From: Thermoguttaceae bacterium
GTDB taxonomy: Bacteria > Planctomycetota > Planctomycetia > Pirellulales > Thermoguttaceae
DNA length: 38,413 nucleotides
NCBI GenBank assembly: GCA_025062105.1
Contig: JANXAQ010000305.1
Coordinates: 1-38,413, forward strand
Reading direction: 5' to 3'
Shown: piece after piece, positions 1 to 8,397 of the stretch
Position numbering within the stretch: the stretch's first letter is position 1
Layout: every line of letters begins with the position of its first letter
Program-made: the position numbers and the translations under genes
The notes under the pieces: generated by a model
Databases searched by the model: none
The model's input: only the letters and a program-made list of their open reading frames with translations
Told to the model about the DNA's origin: nothing

Positions 1-114
1 CGGGGAGCCTGACTTTCCCCTCTAATTATTAGGACGAAGCCACAAAGGTTTTCTCAAAAATTTTCCCATTTTTTCTACCCACCGGAGAAGCTGGGCCCAG
101 CAGGCCAGGAGGCG

Positions 115-409
115 GTGCGGCTGAAATTTTGTGGGTTAACTGGGCAACATAGGGAATATAGGCAAAACAGGCTTCGGCCCACTGCAAATCAGCTTTGCAC
201 AGCACCTACCTATTATAAAACACCCTTTTGCTCCCCTTTTTCCTTTCGAGACATAAGCACCTGAACTCCTTCGACTGACTCCTAGCCCCTACAGTACGGA
301 GCCTATTTGGCCTGTGGGGGAACTGCCAGGGAGGAAGGCTTCCATGGGGCATGGAGCGATCTATCTTCAACCACTCCCCTAAACTAACCACAAAAAATCA
401 GCCGCACCC
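115..409. repeat. Family D element, copy D1 (~293 bp, MITE-like)
   Basis: The element begins with GTGCGGCTGA and ends with the exact inverse TCAGCCGCAC (398-407). The 10 bases CCAGGAGGCG stand at 105-114 and again at 410-419, a perfect target-site duplication. Copies D2 (26017-26306) and D3 (30487-30780) have the same layout along their whole length. No protein is convincing in any frame, so it is read as a non-autonomous element. Confidence 0.85.
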
Positions 410-749
410 CCAGGAGGCGATTTCTTCGAATGCTAGGTCCCATTATAGTATAAGAGGCGATAGACTCGGTTTTTCTTCCTGAAGGGTGAGTTTTTGGAGT
501 CTTTTGAAAAGGTAACCGCTGGCTCTCTTCCGATCCTTAGGCACTCCTGGTTAAACTTCTAGAACTACTTTGGACGAATGAAGCAGGGTTTTGACCAGGA
601 GGCTGCCTTCCCTGTGCCCTGCTGGCTGGGGGGGAAATGCCCCTCTAAGCAGCTCATGAGACCCAAAGGGCATAGTTCTCCTGTAACGAAGAGCTTCTTC
701 CCTTTTGCTGGAGTACAAACTCTAGCATCCTCAGAAATGGAACACTCCG
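410..749. other. Spacer upstream of the first gene
   Basis: This stretch has no supported gene. A TATAGT box at about 445-450 could be a -10 element but has no good -35 partner. I see no repeat copy here. Confidence 0.4.
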
Positions 750-1709
750 ATGGCAGGTTGGCAGTGTCATGTGGTGGGATTTGAGGGGCGGGCTAGTTTC
801 CCGTTGTGGGCTCGGCAGGGTCAGCCCACTGCTCCCCGACGGCGGCGAAACGCCCAAGGCCAATTGATCCTCGAACGCGGGATTTGCAGCTACTCCCAGG
901 TCCTTAACTTTTGGTATGATGCGGTCCGAGAGGCCATTCAAACCGCCGGAGCCATTGCCTGGGACCAAATTCCCCCACCCGAAGAATTGCCTAAGGCCCA
1001 AGAGAGCACCCCTACTATCCCCCAATGGGTTGTCTATTGGTACTATTACGCCCAAAACCACTGGCGTCGGGCACTTCGGGACATCCTCCGATTGGCAGGG
1101 GTAGGTAGTCCTCAGCCCCCAGTGGAACCTACTGGCTCCTCAAGCTCCTCTTATCCTACTATAAGCTCAAGGGAGACCCTCGGTTCTGAAACACCCTCTG
1201 GGTTGAACCCTCCCCCCTCCCCCCTAGAGCGAGGCAAGCACACCGAATCTCCCGCTGCCCCTTCTTCCAGGATAGACGGCCCTAAGGAGCTGGGCCAGCC
1301 AAGCCGGTTTTGTTTGGTCCTTTTGGGCTTCAGCAACGGAGGAGATGCTGTCTATCAGACCGCCAAAGCCCTTCAGCGTCGGGGCATCCGGGTAGATCTG
1401 GTTATTACGGTCGATCCAGTTCGCAAACCACTGCGTGGCATGGGATTTATGGGATTTCGTCGGCCCGCCAATGTGGCCCGATGGATCAACTATTATCAGC
1501 GGTTTGACCGCCGAACCTTGGCAGGCATTTTGCCCATTGTGGGCCGGCATGTGGACGGAGCCGATGAGAATATCCGACTCGGTCCCGAGGATTTTCCCGA
1601 TCCGAAGACCCGGCCTAAAGCCCATGTGTGGATCCCCTCCTTGGAACTCATCCGTCGCCGGATCCGGGACGAAATAGTGGCATTGCTTCAGAGGGCGGAA
1701 CTGGGGTAA
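750..1709 (+). CDS. Alpha/beta-hydrolase-like (thioesterase/lipase-type) protein
   Basis: The 319-residue product has two parts joined by a Ser/Pro-rich linker at about residues 125-180. The C-terminal part carries a nucleophile-elbow-like GFSNGG with Ser195, then a strand ending in VITVDPV (Asp222) and a late HVWIP with His292, so a Ser-Asp-His triad is possible. The conserved-looking INYYQRF follows. The N-terminal part (Trp/Tyr-rich) is not recognised. The substrate cannot be told. There is no signal peptide, so it is probably cytoplasmic. The ATG at 750 is the earliest start in frame; the ribosome site is weak and a later start is possible. The DUF4254 gene follows 119 bases downstream on the same strand and may be co-transcribed. 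Family placement is inferred from motifs. Confidence 0.72.
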   Translation: MAGWQCHVVGFEGRASFPLWARQGQPTAPRRRRNAQGQLILERGICSYSQVLNFWYDAVREAIQTAGAIAWDQIPPPEELPKAQESTPTIPQWVVYWYYYAQNHWRRALRDILRLAGVGSPQPPVEPTGSSSSSYPTISSRETLGSETPSGLNPPPSPLERGKHTESPAAPSSRIDGPKELGQPSRFCLVLLGFSNGGDAVYQTAKALQRRGIRVDLVITVDPVRKPLRGMGFMGFRRPANVARWINYYQRFDRRTLAGILPIVGRHVDGADENIRLGPEDFPDPKTRPKAHVWIPSLELIRRRIRDEIVALLQRAELG

Positions 1710-1828
1710 TCTAGGTGGGCATCGTAGGGCTGCGCCCCCGAACCTCAAGATAAGACCAGGAAGAGGGCCATAGAGTTTTCTAGCTTATTCAAGTTTTCTA
1801 AATTATCTATTCTCACAAGGGGTCGGCG

Positions 1829-2494
1829 ATGCTAGATGTTTCCCAAATTCTCCAGCTTCACAGAGATATGGTGGTCCAATGGCACCAACAGGGGATCAGT
1901 AACCCCTATGACGGGTTTCTCCGGTTGGTCTGCCAACAGCATGAGCAGAACTATCGACTCTGGCATGAAGAAGACATTGCCCGCCGCCGGGATGTCAGCG
2001 ACGCAGAAATCGCCGCCGTCAAACGTCGGATCGACCAACTCAATCAGCAGCGAAACGACCTGATTGAGAAGCTAGACGATTGGCTAATTAGGGAATTGGC
2101 TGCCCGAGGGGTGCAGCCGACTCCGGATGCCCGACAAAATTCAGAAACGCCAGGCAGTATCATCGATCGGCTTTCGATCCTGGCACTGCGCATCTACCAC
2201 ATGGAGGAGCAACGGAGCCGAACCGATGTGGGGCCCGAACACCTAGAGCGGGTCGAAAGGCGACTAACGATCCTTTATGAACAGCGGCAGGATTTAGCTC
2301 AAGCTTTGGCCGAACTATGGGAAGATATCCTGGCAGGCCGAAAACGGTTGAAGGTCTATCGGCAATTTAAGATGTACAACGATCCGGCGTTCAACCCCTA
2401 TTTGGCCGCAGCGGCTTCTGGCAATTCCGCAGCTGGTTCTTTCCATTCTGCCCCTGGTTCTGCCCTCTGCCCTCACCCCGCCGGTCCCCAATAG
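1829..2494 (+). CDS. DUF4254 domain-containing protein
   Basis: The 221-residue product matches the DUF4254 family as I know it: ALKRRIDQLNQQRNDL-like text near residues 65-80, DRLSILALRIYHM at about 110-125, then LYEQRQDLAQAL and the closing MYNDPAFNPYL at about 185-195. The first 190 residues are mostly helical and charged. The family is common in Planctomycetes and Bacteroidetes and is often found near glycosyltransferases of cell-surface sugar synthesis, but its biochemical role is unknown, and no such gene lies nearby here. The tail after residue 195 (Ala/Ser/Pro-rich) is probably disordered. AAGGGG at 1817-1822 is a good ribosome site for the ATG. The neighbour upstream is a hydrolase-like gene on the same strand. 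Confidence 0.88.
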   Translation: MLDVSQILQLHRDMVVQWHQQGISNPYDGFLRLVCQQHEQNYRLWHEEDIARRRDVSDAEIAAVKRRIDQLNQQRNDLIEKLDDWLIRELAARGVQPTPDARQNSETPGSIIDRLSILALRIYHMEEQRSRTDVGPEHLERVERRLTILYEQRQDLAQALAELWEDILAGRKRLKVYRQFKMYNDPAFNPYLAAAASGNSAAGSFHSAPGSALCPHPAGPQ

Positions 2495-2699
2495 ACTGAG
2501 TGAACGGCCTACCACCTACCGGCTGTTGCTTTTGGACGAATCGGCTCTAGGACAAAGGTATTCGAGCCCGGGGGAGGTTTTATCCCTGCTAGTGGGTGTG
2601 GATTTTTGGCCGGTCGGTTCAGGGCTTCGACCGGAAATAGGTTCAACAAAGCCGGTCTAAGCTCGATTTTATGTCATTTTCCAGGGTGCAGTCTCCTTC

Positions 2700-2981
2700 T
2701 GGTCTTTTGCCATTGTTCCCAACTTGTGGAATCTCTCCAGAATACTGAACATATTGTGAACTTTGTGAACTTTTCATTCTCTATCCGTTCAGTTGTCCTA
2801 CCTGGACAGCTACTATCTATTGGGTGCTAGCAATGCCGCCACCCCTATATGTTGTGTTGGAGTGAGGAGAAGCCAACATGGTGTAAAAACATCCCCTTTG
2901 AATTATGCAGAGGTTCCTTATGTATTCCAAGACGTACGACGAACACTTCTCTAGTTCACTCAATTTCCTAAGTCCATTGAC
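2700..2981. repeat. Family A element, fragment split by B1
   Basis: The left piece (2700-2727, CTTTTGCCATTGTTCCC then AACTTGT) and the right piece (2918-2981, ACGTACGACGAA then CAATTTCCTAAGTCC) join into normal A sequence if B1 is removed. A thus was present before B1. The element is cut on its right side where B2 begins. Confidence 0.65.
2728..2917 (+). repeat. Family B element, copy B1 (inside A)
   Basis: It runs from GGAATCTCTCC to GCAGAGGTTCC with the B core (TGAACATA, GTGAACTT, CTACTATCTATTGG, GTGCTAGCAATGC, TATAAAA-like, GAATTATG). The four bases outside the ends are TTGT and TTAT, an imperfect 4-bp duplication. It interrupts an A element cleanly. Confidence 0.8.
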
Positions 2982-3284
2982 GAAACCTTTTGGAAAATTC
3001 TGAACATATAGTGAACTTCCTGGACTTTTGATTTAATACCCGCCGGGTTCTACTCGAACACCTACTCTCTATTGGTGCTAGCAATGCTAGCAATCTTCTA
3101 CATTAGGTGGCTCTGTTGAATCCGTTTCCGGTCGAAGGCCTAAACCCACCAAAACTAAAGCAAAACCAACTAACATGGACAACCCCCCAGACTGCGAACA
3201 ACCTTTCAACAGAGCCCCTTGGGTTAGGTGGAGGGTAAGCCTACATGGTATGAAAATATCCACCTTGAATTAGGCAGCGGTTTC
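2982..3284 (+). repeat. Family B element, copy B2, split by C1
   Basis: The left half (2982-3108) has AATTCTGAACATATAGTGAAC and the dyad GTGCTAGCAATGCTAGCAA; the right half (3217-3284) has GGTAAGCC, ATGGTATGAAAATATCC and GAATTAGGCAGCGG. Element C1 sits between the halves. Confidence 0.75.
3109..3216. repeat. Family C element, copy C1 (108 bp, inside B2)
   Basis: Ends are GGCTCTGTTGAA and TTCAACAGAGCC, exact inverses. TTAGGTG is found just left of it and again at 3224-3230, suggesting an imperfect target duplication. Length and interior match C2 and C3. Confidence 0.8.
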
Positions 3285-3287
3285 ATA

Positions 3288-3438
3288 ATTCGACTTTTGC
3301 CAATTTTCCTAATTGCTTTTGTTTCCAGCAGTTACGACAACCTCTCGTTTCGTCGCTCACAATTTCCTAAGTCCGATACTTACAAGGACTTCGAGTTTCC
3401 CCTTCCGGGAGAAGGCCTAAAATGGCAAAAGTCGAGTC
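3288..3438 (+). repeat. Family A element, copy A1
   Basis: A forward copy with TTCGACTTTTGCC at the left end, GTTTCCAGCAGTTACGAC and CACAATTTCCTAAGTCC in the middle, and AAAATGGCAAAAGTCGAG at the right end. The right end stops about 2 bases from the stop codon of the minus-strand isomerase gene. Confidence 0.88.
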
Positions 3439-4188
3439 TTACAGCAGGCTTTCCAGGAGGAGGCGCATTTTACGTAGTTCGGCATTTTGATCCACATCTG
3501 GCATAGGACGAATATCCACACACAGGGCCCGATTGTAGTTGTATTTCTGGAGTAATGTGATCAATTTTCCATATTCGACTTCGCCTTGTCCCACCCGGAC
3601 CTGCAGCTTATCTTTGCGGGTGTCTCGTAGGCGCACATGGCAAGTGTATTTGATCAGCGGCTCCAGGTTCACCCCCCTAGAGGCGCCATAAATATAATGG
3701 CTCGGATCCAAAGTCAAGCAAAGTCCTTTGACCTGGTCACACAGTACCATAGCGGTGGCCGGATCTTGAGTCATCCGGCCCACCTCCGTATGTAGCCCCA
3801 AAACCACTCCCTCCGAAGCCGCTATGAGTGCCATCTTCCGGAGTCGTTCAATCTCCGCATTAAACGGTGTGCCTAATTCCGAAGCCCGAATGGTAATTGT
3901 TACCACTTTGGTAGCCTTCGCTAATCGGCAACAGGCGGCAAATTGCTCATAGTAGAGCGGTTCCGGTGCCTCGATATCTACGCTGTAGGCGATAGGCGTC
4001 AGCCGATGGGTACTACGACAAATCCGGATAGCCTCTTCCAGATTGGCATACACCTGCGAAGGCTTTAAATGCCCCTCCGATTCGTGGATCATCAGTTCCA
4101 CCCAAGAGTATTCCAGATCGGCCAGCCGGGCCAACGCCGTTTCTAACGGCAGGTGAGCAAAACAAGCACTGGTGGCGGCTACAAACAC
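3439..4188 (-). CDS. Sugar phosphate isomerase/epimerase (xylose-isomerase-like TIM barrel)
   Basis: The 249-residue protein fits the AP-endonuclease-2/xylose-isomerase-like TIM-barrel superfamily: an N-terminal strand with ATSACFAHLPLETAL, WVELMIHE at about residues 29-36, an LGLHTEVGRMT strand near residue 131, LTLDPSHYIYGA near 160, HVRLRDTRKDK near 180, and VGQGEVEYGKL near 198. The acidic and His residues in these strands (Glu, His, Asp) are the usual metal ligands. Such proteins isomerise or epimerise keto sugars or inositol derivatives; the substrate here is unknown. Translation begins with GTG at 4188 behind AAGGAG. It lacks a signal peptide. The gene stands alone on its strand; the stop codon touches repeat A1. 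Confidence 0.85.
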   Translation of the reverse strand: MFVAATSACFAHLPLETALARLADLEYSWVELMIHESEGHLKPSQVYANLEEAIRICRSTHRLTPIAYSVDIEAPEPLYYEQFAACCRLAKATKVVTITIRASELGTPFNAEIERLRKMALIAASEGVVLGLHTEVGRMTQDPATAMVLCDQVKGLCLTLDPSHYIYGASRGVNLEPLIKYTCHVRLRDTRKDKLQVRVGQGEVEYGKLITLLQKYNYNRALCVDIRPMPDVDQNAELRKMRLLLESLL

Positions 4189-4239
4189 CTTGCAGCTCTC
4201 CTTTGCAGAATCAAGGGGTTAACCCAACTGGAAGCTTTA

Positions 4240-4267
4240 CAAAAAGGCTTGAATGCCCCCCTTTTTG
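4240..4267. terminator. Palindrome with A/T arms, possible bidirectional terminator
   Basis: CAAAAAGG (4240-4247) and CCTTTTTG (4260-4267) are exact inverses around a 12-base loop. Read on either strand the second arm gives a T-run. It lies just upstream of the minus-strand isomerase gene, so its role could also be regulatory. Confidence 0.4.
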
Positions 4268-4412
4268 GTTTATTCTAATTAACTTATAAGAGGGGATACA
4301 GCGGGTGGCAAATCACTCCACAATCCACCGACGGGAAGGTAATAGCTTACGGTTTGGCGGGCTTTCTGACAATCGGAAACTTGCTTTTTACCCGGAAAAA
4401 AATTGGAGTCGG

Positions 4413-4508
4413 TTGAAGTTCTGTGGTTCCATTGGACAAAACCCAGTCCTATTCGGCAAAACAAGCCGACCCTCAACCCTGAGCTTTGCACACCAGTGCC
4501 TATTTTAT
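4413..4508 (+). repeat. Family D element, degenerate left-end fragment D4
   Basis: GGTTGAAGTTCTGTGG, then GGCAAAACAAGCC, then GAGCTTTGCACA and CCTATTTTAT follow the order of the left third of D1 with many substitutions. The right part is missing. It is probably an old remnant. Confidence 0.55.
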
Positions 4509-4695
4509 CCCGGATAAGGGACCTACACTCTCCTGCAGAATGCAGAAAGTCATAAGCTTTGCCTCAGAAATCCGGGCTTTTTATTTCCTGGAGGTCCCAG
4601 CCACAGACAGTTGGATGGAACTGGGACTGGCTTTCGTGCCCCAATCTACTTTCTAAACAGACCTCAAAAATTGGCCTCCCTTTTTCCCCGTCCAA

Positions 4696-4724
4696 TTGAC
4701 CAACTCGAACCATACTATTAAAAT
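4696..4724 (+). promoter_or_regulatory. Sigma70-type promoter, TTGACC-17-TAAAAT
   Basis: TTGACC at 4696-4701 is followed after exactly 17 bases by TAAAAT at 4719-4724. Transcription would begin near 4731 and run into a GC-rich structured stretch, not into an open reading frame. It may serve an RNA gene or be a distant promoter for rpsB. Confidence 0.6.
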
Positions 4725-4730
4725 AAGTAT

Positions 4731-5125
4731 TTTCGTGTTTTATACCATTTCAGTCGGATGAAGAACCTCGAAGCTTCCTATTGCCGGGAACGCCACAGTG
4801 GAGACGGCTCGGCCTTTGCCCATGCCACTTAGGAGCCACAAGCTCGTGGTTTTCAGCAGGGGCCGATTCCATCCCCCTACTCATAGCCTGGAAACCCCCG
4901 CCAACATCCAACCAGGATATGCCGGGGCGGTGCTCAGGCTGTCCTTATAGCCTCCTGACTCTGCACCTCAGGAAGGCCCGGCAAGGGGAAAATGCTTCCA
5001 TATTTCATTCGGCTGAAGTCTGTTGGGTTTGGCTGCAAGTTCGAAGAAGGCTCCTAGCTGGTAGGCTTGCACCGTACGAGGTGCTCAGGAGCCTCCTCCC
5101 ATGGAATGAAGGGAGCACTTTTCGA
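4731..5125 (+). ncRNA. Candidate structured RNA of about 395 nt
   Basis: Behind the promoter at 4696 this stretch holds several strong helices: TGCCGGG/CCCGGCA enclosing GGTGC/GCACC and TCAGG/CCTGA (about 4920-4985), GGCTCCT/AGGAGCC enclosing GCACC/GGTGC (about 5049-5096), CCAC/GTGG near 4840, and a final CTCCCAT/ATG-GGGAG stem followed by CTTTT. The motif GGTGCTCAGG occurs twice in it. The reading frame across it has no recognisable protein. I looked for RNase P, tmRNA and SRP RNA signatures and did not find them, so identity is open. Confidence 0.42.
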
Positions 5126-5169
5126 GGGATATTCATGTTGGCTGATGGATTCGGCAAAACTAAAAAGAA

Positions 5170-5362
5170 GGAAACCTCTGCATAATTCATAAGGAGATGG
5201 TGTTATCCTATTGGTGTCCTCCATTTATAACCCACCAATATATAGAGTTCCTAGCACTGCTAGCCCTCTACATATAGTAGGTGTTTGGATGGCCCGGCTA
5301 AAGCGGACCGATTCAAAAATCATAAAGTTCATTATATATGTCCAGGATTACGCAGAGGTTCC
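5170..5362 (-). repeat. Family B element, copy B3
   Basis: A reverse copy from GGAAACCTCTGCATAATTC to GCAGAGGTTCC, with CTAGCACTGCTAG in the centre and AAAGTTCATTATATATGT near the right end. It lies between the candidate RNA and the rpsB leader. Confidence 0.82.
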
Positions 5363-5546
5363 AAGATAACTTTGTGTCAGCTCAGCTGCGCGGAGTAACA
5401 AGCATCGGTACCTGCAATTTGAAGAATAGATAATTTAGGGAAGAAAAATAAACTAGGTAATCTGGGAAGCCTAGAGATTGCCATATTTTTTCTCCAAAAT
5501 CTTGAGACTGCATTTAGTTAGTTATTGATTTTGAAGATTTTGGGGC

Positions 5547-5598
5547 CTCCAGCTGGAGTTTTGCTCCCAAGCTGGAGAAAGCTCTCTTTGCGGAGAGC
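5547..5598 (+). promoter_or_regulatory. Structured rpsB leader, two stacked hairpins
   Basis: Hairpin 1 pairs CTCCAGCT (5547-5554) with AGCTGGAG (5570-5577) and, inside it, GGAG with CTCC around a TTTTG loop. Hairpin 2 follows at once: GCTCTC (5581-5586) with GAGAGC (5593-5598). They lie about 220 bases ahead of the rpsB start. Autogenous S2 leaders are known in other bacteria; that this is one is inference. Confidence 0.45.
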
Positions 5599-5818
5599 CT
5601 ATAGAGGGGGAAAGATAAAAAGCAGCAAGGGGCTTTGTAGAATGTTTCCTTGAGGTTTTCAGCCTTTTATAAAGACGAGGAAGGAGGTGGGGCAGGTTGG
5701 AGGAAGGCTGCCAAGGCCTAGTGGCCGAAAGGTAGGGGTTACCAGGGCCGAGGAAAATAGACACCAATTTGATCATAATACTAGCTATTTACTTAAATCC
5801 CAGAGGAGGAATCCGTAG

Positions 5819-6574
5819 GTGCCTACAGTTTTGGTCAAGGATTTAATTGAGGCAGGAGTTCATTTTGGCCATCGGGTGAGCCGATGGAATCCCAAAATGC
5901 GGCCATATATTTATGGCCGCCAAAATATGATCCATATCATTGATGTGCGGGAGACGCTGCGAGGTTTGCTGCGGGCCAGGAAATATCTGCAGCAAGTGGC
6001 TGCTGGCGGCGGCATTATTTTGTTTGTGGGGACCAAACGGCAAGCCCGCGAGACGATCGAACGGGAGGCCCAGCGGTGTGGCATGCCTTATGTAAGCGAC
6101 CGGTGGCTAGGCGGCACGCTCACTAACTTCCGTACCATCCGAAGCCGTCTGACCCACCTGGAAGAGCTAGAAAAACTCCGCTCCGGCCCAGAATTTCAGA
6201 CCTACTCCAAAAAGATGCAGGCAGCGCTGAACCGGGAATATCGCAAGATGTACCGGAATCTTAACGGCATCCGCACGATGAACCGGTTGCCTGATTGCAT
6301 TCTGGTGGTCGATCCCAAAAAGGAAAAAAACGCCGTTCGAGAGGCCCGCAAAATGGCCATCCCCACAGTAGCTCTGATCGACACAGACGGTGATCCGGAC
6401 GAAGTAGATCTACCGATTCCGGGCAACGACGACAGCATCCGCTCGATCGATTTGATTGTGCGGCTTTTAGCGGATGCGATTATAGCCGGTAAACAGGCGG
6501 CTAGTGCGATTAAACCCGAAGAGGCCGCCCCAACTTCTGCGGAACCAGCCTCCGCAACGGCTGCCTCCGCATAA
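5819..6574 (+). CDS. rpsB: 30S ribosomal protein S2
   Basis: The 251-residue protein is a standard bacterial uS2: [14 protein letters not shown] at the N-terminus, [20 protein letters not shown], then [53 protein letters not shown] and a final [15 protein letters not shown]. It sits on the 30S head-body junction and is needed for S1 binding and initiation. The Ala/Pro/Glu-rich tail after about residue 228 is probably flexible. The start is GTG at 5819 behind AGAGGAGGA (5802-5810), an excellent ribosome site. tsf follows on the same strand, the usual partner, but 657 bases away instead of a short gap. Confidence 0.98.
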   Translation: MPTVLVKDLIEAGVHFGHRVSRWNPKMRPYIYGRQNMIHIIDVRETLRGLLRARKYLQQVAAGGGIILFVGTKRQARETIEREAQRCGMPYVSDRWLGGTLTNFRTIRSRLTHLEELEKLRSGPEFQTYSKKMQAALNREYRKMYRNLNGIRTMNRLPDCILVVDPKKEKNAVREARKMAIPTVALIDTDGDPDEVDLPIPGNDDSIRSIDLIVRLLADAIIAGKQAASAIKPEEAAPTSAEPASATAASA

Positions 6575-6575
6575 C

Positions 6576-6601
6576 CTCTGCCCAGGAATTCTCTGGCAGA
6601 G
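6576..6601 (+). terminator. Hairpin directly after rpsB, no T-run
   Basis: CTCTGCC (6576-6582) pairs with GGCAGAG (6595-6601), extended inward by AG/CT across one bulged base. It begins one base after the stop codon. Without a T-run it may stabilise the mRNA 3' end or slow polymerase instead of ending transcription. Confidence 0.4.
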
Positions 6602-6779
6602 CGAACAACCTCCAGCAAACTAGGCAGATTGCTTCGTGTGGGTGGGTAACCTTTAGCTGGCCATACTACTCCTACCCAATGACGGAGCCTAAAGTGTTTG
6701 CTATGACAAGCTCATTGCACCAGATACAGATCCTTGGGGTACGAGAAACATTTCACTGGTGACAGAGACACAGAGGCAA

Positions 6780-6839
6780 TTCAGCGGTACCAGACGCCCA
6801 TCAGCGGTACCCGAAACACGTTAGCGATACCAAAAACAT
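6780..6839. repeat. Three 20-bp tandem units in the rpsB-tsf spacer
   Basis: Units at 6780-6799, 6800-6819 and 6820-6839 share (T)CAGCGGTACC or its variant TAGCGATACC in register. The flanks also repeat CATTTCACTGGT (near 6750 and 6845). The rest of the 657-base spacer has hairpins (for example CTGGAG/CTCCAG near 7055-7080) but no gene that I can support. Confidence 0.55.
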
Positions 6840-7231
6840 TTCATTTCACTGGTAACACAACCCGTTCGGCCGAGTGGAGGCACTGGCGTTGTTATCGCTG
6901 CGAAAGCAGGCATCCAGTTCAGCAAAAACCGGGAGGTAAGATTCGGTCCAGTGGCCCAGCAAGGGGCCCAGCAAAGTATTGCCCGCATGAGGGACGCCAA
7001 GGTTTCCTTTTTCCCTCTGGATTCCCGGTTGTGGGCAGGGGAATTGCAGGGGTTTCTGGAGCAAAAGGGCCCCTCCAGGTCCTCCCAGAAGGTGGACCAG
7101 AGGCATTCGCAGTACGATTACAGGGGTTCTGGAGGAAAAATAACCTCCCCTTCCTCTTGGTTGAAGGTGCACGAAATTTGAGATGAGATAGGAAGAAAGA
7201 TTTGAGATGGGAAGAAAGGAGTAGAACCGTT

Positions 7232-8062
7232 ATGGTGGAAATTTCTGCAGCGGCTGTCAAAGCCCTTCGGGATGAAACCGGATTGCCGATGATGGAGTGT
7301 AAAAAGGCATTGCAGGAGACCGGCGGGGATCCGGAGGCGGCCAAGGAGTGGCTGCGCAAACATGGGAAGGCGAAGATGACTGCCCGGCTCAGCCGACCCA
7401 CTGGCTTCGGCCGGATCGCCGTGTATGCCGACTTCCAAGCCGGTCGCGGCGCTATGGTCGAACTGCAATGCGAAAGTGCTCCCGTAGCCAATAATGAACA
7501 GGTCATCCAATTTGCAGAAGCATTGGCCCAGCAGTTAGCTGTCGGCCCCGGGGCCGACAGCCCGGAAGCTTTACTAGAACAACCCTCCCCACTTCAACCG
7601 GGGCAAACCCTCCAACAGCAGATGGATGATCTCATGAACCGGATTCGAGAGGTGTTTCGCATCCCCAGGATCCTTCGGGTCGAAGGCCCTTGTGCTGGCT
7701 ATGCGCATCATATGGGCAGTCCCGGTGTGCTGGTGCGGGTTTCCGGAGGCACAGCCGAATTGGCCAAAGACATCTGTATGCACATTGCCGCCATGCGGCC
7801 AAAAGTGGTTCGACGGGAAGATTTGGACCCTGCCCTGGTGGAAAAGGAACGAGCTATCCAAGCCGAAATCGCCCGCCAAGAAGGAAAACCAGAAAATATT
7901 ATCCAAAAAATGATTGAAGGCCGGATGAAAAACTTCTATGCCGAGCTGTGCCTTCTGGATCAGCCTTTTGTTAAAGACGATAAAAAGACGGTAGGCCAAG
8001 TGGTTAAAGCAGCCGGCATGGAAATCCAGGCGTTTTATCGCTGGGAATTGGGCAAAGAGTAA
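7232..8062 (+). CDS. tsf: Elongation factor Ts
   Basis: The 276-residue protein is the guanine-nucleotide exchange factor for EF-Tu. The N-terminal UBA-like domain reads AAAVKALRDETGLPMMECKKAL, the segment IAVYADFQAGRGAMVELQCES follows, and QVIQFAEALAQQLA begins the core dimerisation part. The usual TDFVARN signature is changed to CESAPVANNE, a variation to note. The C-terminal part has PENIIQKMIEGRMKNFYAELCLLDQPFVKD, typical of the family. The ATG at 7232 behind GAAAGGA is chosen over a TTG ten codons earlier because it yields the normal N-terminus. It follows rpsB on the same strand. Confidence 0.97.
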   Translation: MVEISAAAVKALRDETGLPMMECKKALQETGGDPEAAKEWLRKHGKAKMTARLSRPTGFGRIAVYADFQAGRGAMVELQCESAPVANNEQVIQFAEALAQQLAVGPGADSPEALLEQPSPLQPGQTLQQQMDDLMNRIREVFRIPRILRVEGPCAGYAHHMGSPGVLVRVSGGTAELAKDICMHIAAMRPKVVRREDLDPALVEKERAIQAEIARQEGKPENIIQKMIEGRMKNFYAELCLLDQPFVKDDKKTVGQVVKAAGMEIQAFYRWELGKE

Positions 8063-8397
8063 CTGGACAAGCACCTGTGCTCCGAAAGCCTCCAACAAGC
8101 CGCTTCCCCAGATACAAAGATACCAATACCAATATCCCTCGACTTTTGCGATTTGTATCACTTCAGGCGAATGGAGAGTCGTTACTAGGCATCCGCATAA
8201 AAGTTGGGAGCTAGGCCTGCAATATACTGGAGACTGAAAACGACTTTGGATTCCCGCTTGCACGGGAAGCACCATTGGAGAGGTCCTTCGGGATCCAAAA
8301 CTCCTGCTCTATCCCCGGCGGAAAATGTTTCCAAATATCTCTGGATACCCACTGTTTTTTGGACTTTTAGATGCTAAATGGTGGATGAGGAACAGAC
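8063..8397 (+). other. tsf-rplT spacer, no rpmI; possible rplT leader
   Basis: No bL35 or IF3 reading frame is present. An A-type end fragment (CTCGACTTTTGCGATTT, about 8137-8153) remains. TTCCCG/CGGGAA makes a hairpin near 8252-8269 and GGTCC/GGATC makes one with a TTCG loop at 8282-8295, about 100 bases before the rplT start. L20 leaders are autoregulatory in other bacteria; a role here is inference. Confidence 0.45.

Noticed and set aside
578..784. Short plus-strand frame (68 aa) ahead of the first gene
   Set aside because: No recognisable protein, no good ribosome site, and it overlaps the start of the hydrolase-like gene.
4731..5125. RNase P RNA
   Set aside because: GGAACGCCACAG near 4788 recalls a part of RNase P RNA, but the conserved GAGGAAAGTCC and ACAGAACCCGGCTTA segments are missing.
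4781..5185. 134-aa plus-strand frame
   Set aside because: Composition is odd (many Cys, Trp, Pro), no family likeness, and the span is better explained by paired RNA-like structure and the left end of B3.
6734..7186. 150-aa frame and an alternative frame in the rpsB-tsf spacer
   Set aside because: Neither frame has a start with a ribosome site or a recognisable domain; tandem 20-bp units and hairpins account for part of it.
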